Shown one piece after another: positions 44,706-54,192 of a DNA stretch of 64,000 nucleotides. Source of the stretch: Enterococcus wangshanyuanii (GTDB taxonomy: Bacteria > Bacillota > Bacilli > Lactobacillales > Enterococcaceae). The stretch's first letter is position 1; the number at the start of each line of letters is the position of its first letter. Made by a program: the position numbers and the translations under genes. The notes below the pieces were generated by a model. The model was not told the DNA's origin and ran no database searches. It saw only the letters and a program-made list of their open reading frames with translations. The stretch covers positions 3,038,001 to 3,102,000 of the forward strand of contig NZ_CP021874.1 of NCBI RefSeq assembly GCF_002197645.1, in the 5' to 3' direction.

Positions 44706-46640
44706 AAAAAGTATTTAAGTGTGGGGATAACTGTTTTCCTTGGGATGGGATTTTTAGCTGGCTGTTCTTCAGAGAATAAGGATAGTGCAAGTAGTGGAGA
44801 AAAACAGGAGGCAAATGAAAAAACAGTGACGATTTTAGGAACGTCTGATATCCATGGGCGTTATATGGCTTGGGATTATGCGACAGATGTTGAAAATAAA
44901 ATTGGAAGTTTTGCCCAAATCGGAACAATCGTAAAGGAAATCAGAGCGGAAAATGACAATGTCTTATTAGTTGATGCTGGAGATTTGATTCAGGACAATT
45001 CAGCAGAGTTATACAAAGACGATGAGCCGCATCCGGCGACGGAAGTGCTGAAAGCACTGGATTATGATGTTTGGACAATGGGCAATCATGAGTTTGACTA
45101 TGGGTTTGGTGTATTGGATAAAATTACCGACCAATTCGAAGGTGGCGTCTTAGCTGGAAATGTCGCATTAGAGGATGGAACACCCTATTATGACGCATAT
45201 AAAATCGTGGAACAAGATGGTGTCAAGATCGGATTTATTGGAATGACGACACCGATGGTCGCTGAATTCAAAAAAGATACGGATATTTTTGACGGGAAAA
45301 AATTGACAGATCCAGTAGAAGAAACGAAAAAAGCTGTCAAAGACCTGAAAAAGAAAGTTGATGTTCTTGTCGGTGTTGTCCATATGGGGATCGATAATGA
45401 AAATGATGTACACAATACAGGCGTTACCGATATGGCAGAAGCAGTACCAGAATTGGATGTTGTTTTTGCGGGACATATGCACACACTAGTTGAAGAAGAA
45501 TTTATCAATGATGTCTTGATCGTTGAACCGGATAAATACGGGCGCTACGTTTCTCGTGTGGATTTAGACTTAGTTAAAAAAGGTGACAGCTATGAAGTCA
45601 AGAAAAAAGCTGGTTCAGCGATCGAAGTAGCTAGCTATGAAGAAGATCAAGAGATCAATGATCTTTTACAAGCTTCTCACGAGAAAGCTAGAAAAGATGC
45701 CAATACAGTACTTGGGGAATTGACGGGAATGGATTTAGTGCCAAAAGATGAGATCAAAGGAATTTCTTCTGCTCAAATTCAAGAAACGCCATTAGTCAAT
45801 TTCTTTGGCGAAGTGATGCTTCATTATAGTCAAAATGCAGATGTCGTTGCGTTTCAGATCGATACAGATACGCCTTCTTTAGATATGGGGGAAATCAAGA
45901 AAAAAGATATCGCTCGAAATTATCAATTTACAGACGGAGAAGTGACTGTCTACGATATTACAGGGAAAGATTTAAAAGACTACATGGAGTGGGGCGCAGA
46001 ATATTATAACCAAACAAAACCAGGAGACGTAACCGTCAGCTATAATGTTGAACGCCGTTCCAGCAAATATAATACAAATGATCGTTTCTATAATGTAAAA
46101 TACGATATCGATCTATCTAAAAAAGCGGGTGAACGCATTACTAATTTGCGAAGGATTGATGAAACACCGATCACAGATGGAGAAAGCTTAAAAATCGGCA
46201 TGAATCAATATCGAATGAACTTTTTAGTGTCAGAGGATGGACCTTTGGCTGGGCGTAAATTCAAAGAAGGTTATTCTACATTTTCGCAAGATGCATTTGG
46301 TGAAAAAGAAGGCCGAATTCGTGAATTGGCTGCTCGTTACATCAAAGAAGAAAAAAACGGCGTGTATGAAGGGAAATTTTTAAATAATTGGCGTATTGTT
46401 GGTGTGGATACAGAAGCACCTGAAAGAAAAGCAGTCGTAGAGTTGATCAATGCTGAAATAGTAGAATTGCCTAGCGAAGAGGGTGTGACGAATATTGCGT
46501 CGATCAATATATCTGAGCCAGCGACTGACGAATTGATTCAAGACTTAGCTAAAAAAGCTGATTTAACAGCTAAAGATATCGGTAATGTGAAAACGACGGG
46601 TGAATTATACCAAAAAATCAGTGAACAACGAAAAAAATAA
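44703..46640 (+). CDS. Lipoprotein 5'-nucleotidase / 2',3'-cyclic phosphodiesterase
   Basis: This 645-residue protein has a lipoprotein signal (LAGC, Cys about 21), then a metallophosphoesterase domain (about 40-285: ILGTSDIHGRY, VDAGDLIQDNS, MGNHEFDYG, GVVHMG, FAGHMHT) and a 5'-nucleotidase C-terminal domain (about 330-570, including NQYRMNFLVSEDG). A short C-terminal helical module follows. It hydrolyses nucleotides outside the cell for nucleoside salvage. The start depends on the hairpin-spaced ribosome site described above. Single gene with own terminator. Confidence 0.88.
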   Translation: MKKYLSVGITVFLGMGFLAGCSSENKDSASSGEKQEANEKTVTILGTSDIHGRYMAWDYATDVENKIGSFAQIGTIVKEIRAENDNVLLVDAGDLIQDNSAELYKDDEPHPATEVLKALDYDVWTMGNHEFDYGFGVLDKITDQFEGGVLAGNVALEDGTPYYDAYKIVEQDGVKIGFIGMTTPMVAEFKKDTDIFDGKKLTDPVEETKKAVKDLKKKVDVLVGVVHMGIDNENDVHNTGVTDMAEAVPELDVVFAGHMHTLVEEEFINDVLIVEPDKYGRYVSRVDLDLVKKGDSYEVKKKAGSAIEVASYEEDQEINDLLQASHEKARKDANTVLGELTGMDLVPKDEIKGISSAQIQETPLVNFFGEVMLHYSQNADVVAFQIDTDTPSLDMGEIKKKDIARNYQFTDGEVTVYDITGKDLKDYMEWGAEYYNQTKPGDVTVSYNVERRSSKYNTNDRFYNVKYDIDLSKKAGERITNLRRIDETPITDGESLKIGMNQYRMNFLVSEDGPLAGRKFKEGYSTFSQDAFGEKEGRIRELAARYIKEEKNGVYEGKFLNNWRIVGVDTEAPERKAVVELINAEIVELPSEEGVTNIASINISEPATDELIQDLAKKADLTAKDIGNVKTTGELYQKISEQRKK

Positions 46641-46658
46641 ATAGCACTAGAAAAAGTG

Positions 46659-46712
46659 TGGTTGGAGCAGAGAGGTTTATTTTCAAGGAATTGCCTCTGC
46701 TCCCACCATTTA
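46659..46712 (+). terminator. Terminator after nucleotidase
   Basis: GGTTGGAGCAGAG / CTCTGCTCCCACC stem. A weak T run follows (TTTATTTAG). Confidence 0.6.
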
Positions 46713-46872
46713 TTTAGTTATGAAGGGCTTGGAATATAACTTGAAGAGTTATGTTTCAAGCTCGCTTTTTTTATTGAATATAACTTCAAATTGTTTTCAG
46801 TATTCGTTCTGTGATAGTATAAATTGACACTTTTAATAGAAATAAAAGGATAATGAGGAGCGAAATAAGCGA

Positions 46873-47610
46873 ATGCGAAATATCAAATTGACGATTGAAT
46901 ATGATGGTGCCAGATATCTTGGTTGGCAACGACTTGGAGATTCTGATAAAACGATTCAGGGGAAAATCGAAAAAGTCTTAAAGCAAATGACAGGAAATGA
47001 GATAGAAATCATCGGTTCCGGTCGAACTGATGCTGGAACACATGCTCGTGGACAAGTAGCAAATTTTAAGACCGATACTGAGATGAAGACAAGCGAGATA
47101 CTCGATTTTTTAAATCGCTATTTACCAAGAGATATTGTAGTGAAAAAAGTAGAAGACATGCCTGAACGTTTCCACGCGCGTTATAATGCAGTTGGGAAAA
47201 AATATAGTTATTATATTTGGAATGATTCTATTCCAACAGCGTTTGAGAGGAATTATAGCTTTCAATTTCCGCAAGAATTGAACCTTGATTTAATGAATGA
47301 AGCCTGTCAGAAATTGATTGGAAAACATGATTTCATCGGTTTTTCTGCATTGAAAAAGACAAAAAAATCGACCGTTCGAACAATCGATGATCTTTCGATC
47401 CATCGCGAAGGAAGCTTGCTGCGGATTACTTTTGTTGGAGATGGTTTTTTATATAAAATGGTTCGGATCATCATGGGCACACTGCTGGAAATTGGCAGTG
47501 GCAAAAGAGCTATCACAACGATCGATGACATATTTGAGCAAAAAGTCCGAAGTGAAGCGGGCGAAACGGTGCCGGCGCAAGGACTTTTTCTTGATGAAGT
47601 GTATTATTAA
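46873..47610 (+). CDS. truA: tRNA pseudouridine synthase A
   Basis: The 245-residue protein has the full TruA signature: LTIEYDGARYLGWQR at the start, GSGRTDAGTHARGQVANF with catalytic Asp in RTDAG, RFHARYNAVGKKYSYYIWN and MVRIIMGTLLEIG near the end. It isomerises uridines 38-40 in tRNA anticodon stems. RBS AGGAGCG. It stands alone here rather than after energy-coupling-factor genes as in many Firmicutes. Confidence 0.95.
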   Translation: MRNIKLTIEYDGARYLGWQRLGDSDKTIQGKIEKVLKQMTGNEIEIIGSGRTDAGTHARGQVANFKTDTEMKTSEILDFLNRYLPRDIVVKKVEDMPERFHARYNAVGKKYSYYIWNDSIPTAFERNYSFQFPQELNLDLMNEACQKLIGKHDFIGFSALKKTKKSTVRTIDDLSIHREGSLLRITFVGDGFLYKMVRIIMGTLLEIGSGKRAITTIDDIFEQKVRSEAGETVPAQGLFLDEVYY

Positions 47611-48281
47611 GAGAGTCATGTGTTTCATTTAAGAAGGCACTATGGAGCTAACGATCGCTGCATTTCAATTATTCAACTGAGACGGATTCACCTTCAAGTG
47701 ATAAAAAAATTAAGACAGAAGCTGAGATCGAAATGATCAAAGTTGACTATAAAAAATAGTGGCAACAGTAGAAAGACTTGCAGTTATAGGTCGCAAAGTA
47801 ATTGCCTAAAGAGTATCAAATGAGTAAACAGAAAGTTGGACAAATAGTTGGAATTTGCGCAGCCATTTTTGGAGTGCGTATCGTAGTTCAGAGCATCAAA
47901 AGGAAAATGCATGCTTAGCGGTTTTATTGAATCAAAAACAATTTCAAGTCTATCTGATGTTTCAACATTACAAAAGTGAGCAGCAAGCAGGAAGCGTTAG
48001 TGTACGATCAAACTTTTCAAATCGGTAATCTATTATTTAAAATAGAACAAATCAAGGAGATCAATCAAGTGACGGTAAAGACATTGGAAAAACTTGCTCC
48101 GTTGTATTTTGCACTTGGAGAAAGTCAGTTAAGGCATCGGTGAAATCAGGAGCAAGGCTTATTTGGAAATTGTTGTGTACGTTGAACAGGATTTCCTGAA
48201 CCTATGGGCTGATAAACGATTTTATGCTATACTGGAAATTATGTTATTTATTTGGAAGATATAATGTAAAAGGGAGATTTT
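47611..48281. other. Gene-debris region
   Basis: No intact gene of normal size. Protein-like fragments appear in several frames: YSTETDSPSSDKKIKTEAEI... to a TAG (47670-47759), a 32-codon ORF (47820-47918), LLNQKQFQVYLMFQHYKSEQ... (from about 47924) and QVTVKTLEKLAPLYFALGES... ending at a TGA near 48143. This pattern suggests one or more decayed genes. Near 48213-48243 a promoter-like AAACGATTTTATGCTATACTGG precedes the next gene. Confidence 0.5.
47820..47918 (+). CDS. Very small membrane-protein ORF or fragment
   Basis: 32 codons: MSKQKVGQIVGICAAIFGVR, then IVVQSIKRKMHA. One membrane segment with a basic tail. There is no clear ribosome site. It lies in decayed DNA, so it may be a fragment rather than a gene. 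Confidence 0.25.
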   Translation: MSKQKVGQIVGICAAIFGVRIVVQSIKRKMHA

Positions 48282-51200
48282 ATGGTTAAAAACAAATCTA
48301 CAAGGTTCAATTACCTACCGATAATTGTGGCCTGCTTGTTGATGGTGATTCAAAGAGTACTACGTTCAGCAATAGAAATTCCTGAACATTCGATTTATGC
48401 GACACGATTTTATTTGTATCAAGTAATCAATGCTTTGGTCATGATAGGAATCAATCTTTTTCCTATCTATTTGGGATTTTATACGAAAAAACTTAAGGAA
48501 AAGAATATTTTTAAGAAGTTAGGGCACTATTTTTTGATGTATATCCTAACATCTGTTGCAATAAATATTTTCTTCTTTTTCCTGCAAAATTCACTTAATA
48601 TTCGTGATTATTGGATGATTTTATTTCCGATCAGTCAAAATAATTTTGGCTATGGCGTATCTTGTGTACTAGTATTACTATTTTTGCCTAAGCTTATCTC
48701 ATGGTTGGATCAAACGTCAGAGCAAAGACTCCAAAGGAGTTTGTTGCTTATTTCTTTTTTATTTGTGGTGCTACCAACCTTATTTAGTAAAGATTTATGG
48801 GGATTTCAAGAAGGGAAAAGTATTCTTTGGGTCTTGTATCTTGTCTTGCTTGGCTATTTCCTGCAACGGATGCAAGTACTACAAAAAGTTCGTTTTCCTT
48901 TGATGCATCTGATGGTGAGTGCATCACTTTTGGTCAGTACGATTTTCATTATGGCTATAGTTTCCTTGCAGATGAGAAACGATGTTTCGACTGCAACACG
49001 TTTTTGTGTGCCGTTTTCTTTATTTGCTATGTATTATACACTGAGTTTATTTATTAGCTTAGAGAGTCGAAAGTTTTTAAGATGGACTGTTTCAACGGAT
49101 ACGATTGCTGCGACATTAGTCAGCAACCAACTGGCAATCAATATACCATTAGTTCCGTATATTATTTCAACCTATTACAGAAAAGCGTATCCCGATTCAG
49201 GTGGGCAATGGCTAAAGTCAATGATGCTGTATATTGGTCTTTGGTTTGGGGCTTCACTAGCATTAGCTATAGGTAATATCTTGATTCAAAAAACAAAAAT
49301 TTTCACATTTGTTGCTCGAAAATTGACAGTGGGATCACTAGCTGATTTAAAGAATATGTTTTTAAAAGTGGTTCAATGGTTTAAATACAAACGCCGTCTC
49401 ATTTTCACAGCTTTGTTTTTCTATATTTTTACGATTATTCAAATGTTTTTGATTTCTGAGAAGCAATTGAGCATCAGCGTTTCTGACACAGTGAATGCGT
49501 ATGGGTTTATTTTACTGAAAAGGCAAGCGCCGATTTTTTTGAATGTACTGATTATTATGATGTTTTTCATATTCTTATTGATCATCACAAATAAATTTTG
49601 GCATTCGTTTATTCTAACGCTAGTTATCGACTTAGTGATCACGATTTCGAATTATTTAAAGATTGCTTTGCGGGAAGAACCTGTGCTGCCTTCTGATTTA
49701 AAACTATTAACAGGTATCAATGAAATTATTGATATGGTCAATCCAATCATTATTTTCGTTGGTATTGCAGTGATCGTACTATTAGCGATTTCGAGCTATA
49801 TATTAGAACGTAGAGCAAAGCGATTGTACAATTTAAAAATCAGTTGGAAAAAAAGAGGGATCGAACTGACGGTGATCTTACTGTTCTTTTCAAGTCTATT
49901 TTTTGTGAATCATAAAAATTCTCCATCATACTTATTTTTTAATCTGTTTAGAGTAAATCGTTATTTCTATAATCAAAAACTAGGCGCTCAGATCAATGGG
50001 CCAATTGTCCAATTTTTGAATAATATCGACGTATTAGTAATGGATGAGCCGAAGGATTACTCTGAAGAGAAGGTCAAAGCGATTATGAAAAAGTATGATA
50101 AAGCAGCCGAAACAATCAACAAAGACCGGTTGGATTGGGCAGAAAATGAAACAGTGATCTTTAATCTGAGTGAAAGCTTTAGCGACCCAAAACGTGTGCC
50201 AAACCTGACGATCGATAATGATCCGATGCCGTATGTTCGACAACTGATGAAACAAACGACTAGTGGATTGATGCTTTCCAATGGCTATGGAGGCGGTACG
50301 GCAAACATGGAGTGGGGGGCGCTGACGAGCCTTGACATCAGCAATCTTTCTCCAACATTACCGACACCGTATACCCAATTAGTAGAAAAACAATTTGTTT
50401 CACCAAATATTACGAATTTATTTGATGAAACTATTGCGATTCATCCCTATGTAGCAACTCTATACAACCGCAAAAATGTTTTTGAAAAATTTGGTTTTGA
50501 TACGTTTTATTACGTTGACGGACCAGATGAATTAACGTATCAAGATAAAATAGACGACAATATCTATATCTCTGATTTTTCAGCCTATAACGAGACCTTG
50601 GATAAATTAAAGGCAAACCTTGATACGACACAATTTATTCAATTGTCAACTATGCAAAATCATATGCCTTATAAGGATTACTATCAGGAAAATAATTTTT
50701 CTTTTAGTGGAAATGCAGTAGTGAGAGATCGACATTCGGAGCTGAACACGTATATGCAGGGGATGTATTATACTGACGAAGCGGTCAAATATTTTATTCA
50801 AGAGCTGGATAAAATAGAAAAACCAATCACGTTTGTTTTTTATGGTGATCATCTACCCTCTCTTTATAGTGGGAATAATATGGGGAAATACGGTTTGGTT
50901 CAGCATGAAACGGACTATTTTATTTATAGTAATCGCTATAGCCGAGAGCGCAGCAAGAAACTAAATAAAAAAATTGTTGCTCCATATAATTTTCCTTCCT
51001 TAGCTTTAGAGCAGGCTAACATCAAAATCACTCCATTTTATGCATTGATGACGAAGCTGACGAATGATGTTTTAGCATCAACGACAGATCCATCTGCAAG
51101 TATATCGAATAATTATAATGGTCAAAAGATTTTTGTGACAGACAACAATAAAACATTATCTGAAAGTGATTTATCAAGTAAGCAAAAAGAACTCTTACAT

Positions 51201-51287
51201 GAGTATCGTTTGATTCAGTATGATTTAACAGCGGGAGAAGAGTATGCTTCTGAATGGGCGAGTCAATCCGTTGTAAATCAAGAGTAG
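48282..51287 (+). CDS. LTA-synthase-like membrane sulfatase with extra N-terminal membrane domain
   Basis: The 1001-residue protein is far longer than standard LtaS (about 650). Residues 1 to about 345 have about ten membrane segments in acyltransferase-like arrangement. Residues about 370-545 have five more, as in LtaS. Residues about 610-900 form an extracellular sulfatase/phosphoglycerol transferase domain with the catalytic set in place: Glu631 (NLSESFSD), nucleophile Thr673 (GGGTANMEW), Asp856-His857 (YGDHLPS). It should transfer glycerol phosphate or a similar group to a wall polymer outside the membrane. RBS AAAGGGAG. The domain fusion suggests a polymer-decorating enzyme rather than the housekeeping LTA synthase. 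Confidence 0.8.
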   Translation: MVKNKSTRFNYLPIIVACLLMVIQRVLRSAIEIPEHSIYATRFYLYQVINALVMIGINLFPIYLGFYTKKLKEKNIFKKLGHYFLMYILTSVAINIFFFFLQNSLNIRDYWMILFPISQNNFGYGVSCVLVLLFLPKLISWLDQTSEQRLQRSLLLISFLFVVLPTLFSKDLWGFQEGKSILWVLYLVLLGYFLQRMQVLQKVRFPLMHLMVSASLLVSTIFIMAIVSLQMRNDVSTATRFCVPFSLFAMYYTLSLFISLESRKFLRWTVSTDTIAATLVSNQLAINIPLVPYIISTYYRKAYPDSGGQWLKSMMLYIGLWFGASLALAIGNILIQKTKIFTFVARKLTVGSLADLKNMFLKVVQWFKYKRRLIFTALFFYIFTIIQMFLISEKQLSISVSDTVNAYGFILLKRQAPIFLNVLIIMMFFIFLLIITNKFWHSFILTLVIDLVITISNYLKIALREEPVLPSDLKLLTGINEIIDMVNPIIIFVGIAVIVLLAISSYILERRAKRLYNLKISWKKRGIELTVILLFFSSLFFVNHKNSPSYLFFNLFRVNRYFYNQKLGAQINGPIVQFLNNIDVLVMDEPKDYSEEKVKAIMKKYDKAAETINKDRLDWAENETVIFNLSESFSDPKRVPNLTIDNDPMPYVRQLMKQTTSGLMLSNGYGGGTANMEWGALTSLDISNLSPTLPTPYTQLVEKQFVSPNITNLFDETIAIHPYVATLYNRKNVFEKFGFDTFYYVDGPDELTYQDKIDDNIYISDFSAYNETLDKLKANLDTTQFIQLSTMQNHMPYKDYYQENNFSFSGNAVVRDRHSELNTYMQGMYYTDEAVKYFIQELDKIEKPITFVFYGDHLPSLYSGNNMGKYGLVQHETDYFIYSNRYSRERSKKLNKKIVAPYNFPSLALEQANIKITPFYALMTKLTNDVLASTTDPSASISNNYNGQKIFVTDNNKTLSESDLSSKQKELLHEYRLIQYDLTAGEEYASEWASQSVVNQE

Positions 51288-51438
51288 GATCAGATCATAA
51301 ACGATATTGTTGTATAGAGTTGTGCCAGAGAAAGTACGAGTAATTGGAGTAAAAATTGAACAATCTGTTTTTGTGTATTGCTTGATTTTTAGGAAATTAC
51401 CGAAGAACCTGATTTTTAACTACCGTTTATTACATTTT

Positions 51439-51486
51439 AGGGTGCGAATCAAAACTGATTTTTCGTTTTGATTCGCACTCTTCTAT
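51439..51486 (+). terminator. Terminator after the LTA-synthase-like gene
   Basis: GGTGCGAATCAAAAC / GTTTTGATTCGCAC, 14-15 base pairs, then CTCTTCTATTTT. The rest of 51288-51593 shows no gene. Confidence 0.75.
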
Positions 51487-51593
51487 TTTGGTTATAGGTG
51501 TTCAGAGTTGATTTTTTATTTTAGCGACAATCAAGGACACATTTTTTTCAGCCAGCCCTGAAATTATCGACCGTTATAAGAATCTCCACTACG

Positions 51594-51599
51594 TATAAT
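51594..51599 (+). promoter_or_regulatory. -10 box of the P-type ATPase gene
   Basis: A perfect TATAAT 32 bases before the ATG; the -35 position is weak (CCGTTA at 17 bases), so an activator may help. Confidence 0.45.
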
Positions 51600-51631
51600 A
51601 AGGGTATCAAGAATAACAGGAGGAGTAATTT

Positions 51632-54184
51632 ATGAGCTGGTATAAACAAACAATAGAACAAATCATGACGCAAACAAAAACGAACCCTAGCGGACTTTCA
51701 CAAGCCGAACGGAAAAATCGTCTGGAAGCCGATGGCTATAATAAAATAGAAGAAACACAAAAAGTAAAACCGTGGCAAAAATTTTTAAAACACTATACGG
51801 ATCTATTGATGCTCGTGTTAACGGCAGCGGCAATCTTAAAATTTGTTACAGGGGATTTCGTTGAAGGAGCAATTATTTTCTTAGTCGTTGTGATCAATGG
51901 CTTCGTTAGCTATTGGCAAGAGCGCAAGGCAGAAGAGTCACTGGATGGGCTTAAGCAAATGATGGGACAAGAGGCGATCATTCTTTCAGAAGGCACGAAA
52001 ACACTCGTATCTGCAGAAGAACTGGTGCAAGGAGATATCGTCGCATTAAAGGCTGGTGATGTGGTACCAGCAGATCTAAGATTAATTGAAGTGCATGATC
52101 TTTTGATCGAAGAGTCGATTTTAACAGGGGAATCAGAAGCAGCAGAAAAAAATACTGAGGTTTTAGCGCAAGAAGCACCAGCCGGCGATCAAAAAAATAT
52201 GGCGTTTTCTGGTACCTTGGTGCAAGCTGGTTCAGCCTTAGGAATTGTTGTCGCGACCGGAGATTCAACTGAAATTGGTAAAATCAACCATGCACTACAA
52301 TCAGTCAAAGCTCAAACAACACCGTTAGTGAAAAAAATGCATCAGCTGAATAAACAAATTTTTAGAGGAATCATGATCTTGATTGTTTTCCTACTTTTCT
52401 TCACAACCTTCCGTCACGGAATGGAGTGGAATCTGATGTTTTCCGCGATGATCGCCTTGATCGTTGCGATGATTCCAGAAGGATTGCCAGCAGTTTTGAC
52501 AATGATCTTATCAATGGGTGTAAAAGAAATGGCCCATGAAAATGCGATCATCAAAAATATGCCTTCTGTGGAAACCTTAGGAGCCATGACTGTCATTTGT
52601 TCAGATAAAACCGGAACGTTGACAGAAAATAAAATGACCGTTGTGGATCTAGCAACGGATGAGCCGCAAATGATCGAAGAGATCATGAACAATTGTCAGG
52701 AACTAAAATTAAAAGATCACCAGTCAGCAAGTGAACTACAGGGAAATCCAACTGAATTAGCGTTGCTTCATTACGTGGAAGACGCTGATTTAAAACTAAA
52801 ACCAGTTATTGGGAAAATTCCATTTAGTTCCAGCTATAAATATATGGCAACGCTACATCCGGAAGCACAAGGAGCAGTTATCTTTGTAAAGGGAGCTCCG
52901 GAAGTCTTGATGGCAAAGTCAGCTCTATCTGAAACTGAGCAAGTAAGCTGGCAAAGGCAAGCCTCGGGATTAGCTCAAAAAGGGCAAAGAGTGCTAGGAT
53001 TTGCTTATAAGAAAGTCACGTCACAACAGGAACTGACACATGAGATGCTGTCAGAGTTGACGTTTGCAGGTTTAGCCGGCATCATCGATCCACCGAAACA
53101 AAGCGCGATCCAAGCAGTCAAAGAGTCACAAGAGGCAGGGATTGCGGTAAAAATGATCACAGGAGATCATAAGGAGACCGCAAAAGCGATTGGTGAACAG
53201 ATCGGTCTGAAACACACAGCCAAAGTATTAGAAGGGGTAGATATCGACCATTTAACAGAAGAAGAGCTAGCCGTTCAAGTACAGCAAGTTGATGTTTTTG
53301 CCAGAACAACACCAGAGCACAAATTAAGAATCGTAACAGCTTTACAAAATAATGGAGAAATCGTTGGGATGACGGGTGACGGTGTCAACGATGCCCCTGC
53401 ATTGAAAAAAGCGGATATTGGTATTGCCATGGGAATCAAAGGTAGTGAAGTGAGTAAGCAAGCGGCAGATATGGTCTTAGCAGATGATAATTTCCATACG
53501 ATCGCTAAGGCAGTCAAAGAAGGTAGACGGATTTTTGATAATTTAAAGAAAACGATCAACTTCTTTTTACCGACAGCGTTGGCGCAAGGCTTGATCGTCG
53601 TCTGGGCACTTATGGCAAATCAGCCGTTGCCATTGACTCCTGTTCAAATTTTATGGGTCAATATGGTAACGACGATCACTTTGTCTTATGCTCTAGGCTT
53701 TGAAAAAGCGAGTGCAGATACAATGAAAAGACCGCCAAGAGAGACGAATGAAGGGATTTTATCCGGCTATAGTATGTTTAGGATCGTCTATGTTTCATTG
53801 CTCATCATGATTCCAGCGTACTTGCTAGCAATGAATTTTGATGGACAAGCGTTACAGCAAACGATGCTCTTACAAAACATCGTTTTAGCGCAAGCAGCAT
53901 ATATGATCAATTGTAGAGAGTTGGTAAATCCATCGTTAAACAAAGGCTTACTGCAAAATAGAGCGTTATTTGTATCATTAGGGATTTTACTTTTGCTACA
54001 AACAGCAGTCGTCTTTTTACCTGTCGCACAACAATTGATCGGAACCGTTGGACTTAGTATGGCGCAACAAATCGTCATTTTAGGAAATGTGTTCTTGTTG
54101 TTCTTGGTAGTAGAGGTTGAAAAGAGAGTGACAAGATATCTAAGGACTAAAAAAACAAAAACAACTAGCGATGCTTGTCGCTAG
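51632..54184 (+). CDS. P-type cation-transporting ATPase (calcium type, P2A-like)
   Basis: This 850-residue protein has the full P-type layout: cation-transporter N-terminus, actuator motif LTGESEAA (about 165), phosphorylation site SDKTGTLT with Asp325, nucleotide-binding KGAPEVL, hinge MTGDGVNDAPALKKADIGIAMG, and ten membrane segments including PEGLPAVLTM in M4 (a calcium-site motif). It exports Ca2+ or Mn2+ at the cost of ATP. RBS AGGAGGAG. Single gene; its last bases lie in a hairpin serving the convergent gene. Confidence 0.92.
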   Translation: MSWYKQTIEQIMTQTKTNPSGLSQAERKNRLEADGYNKIEETQKVKPWQKFLKHYTDLLMLVLTAAAILKFVTGDFVEGAIIFLVVVINGFVSYWQERKAEESLDGLKQMMGQEAIILSEGTKTLVSAEELVQGDIVALKAGDVVPADLRLIEVHDLLIEESILTGESEAAEKNTEVLAQEAPAGDQKNMAFSGTLVQAGSALGIVVATGDSTEIGKINHALQSVKAQTTPLVKKMHQLNKQIFRGIMILIVFLLFFTTFRHGMEWNLMFSAMIALIVAMIPEGLPAVLTMILSMGVKEMAHENAIIKNMPSVETLGAMTVICSDKTGTLTENKMTVVDLATDEPQMIEEIMNNCQELKLKDHQSASELQGNPTELALLHYVEDADLKLKPVIGKIPFSSSYKYMATLHPEAQGAVIFVKGAPEVLMAKSALSETEQVSWQRQASGLAQKGQRVLGFAYKKVTSQQELTHEMLSELTFAGLAGIIDPPKQSAIQAVKESQEAGIAVKMITGDHKETAKAIGEQIGLKHTAKVLEGVDIDHLTEEELAVQVQQVDVFARTTPEHKLRIVTALQNNGEIVGMTGDGVNDAPALKKADIGIAMGIKGSEVSKQAADMVLADDNFHTIAKAVKEGRRIFDNLKKTINFFLPTALAQGLIVVWALMANQPLPLTPVQILWVNMVTTITLSYALGFEKASADTMKRPPRETNEGILSGYSMFRIVYVSLLIMIPAYLLAMNFDGQALQQTMLLQNIVLAQAAYMINCRELVNPSLNKGLLQNRALFVSLGILLLLQTAVVFLPVAQQLIGTVGLSMAQQIVILGNVFLLFLVVEVEKRVTRYLRTKKTKTTSDACR

Positions 54185-54187
54185 TTG
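54152..54187 (-). terminator. Terminator of the Mga-like gene, overlapping the ATPase 3' end
   Basis: CAACTAGCGA / TCGCTAGTTG (54162-54171, 54178-54187) followed on the minus strand by TTGTTTTTGTTTTTTT. The hairpin contains the stop codon of the ATPase gene. Confidence 0.75.
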
Positions 54188-54192
54188 TAGAA

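Noticed and set aside
44534..44779. Open frame overlapping the nucleotidase start
   Set aside because: No ribosome site, rich in Cys and Trp, out of frame with the clear lipoprotein gene.
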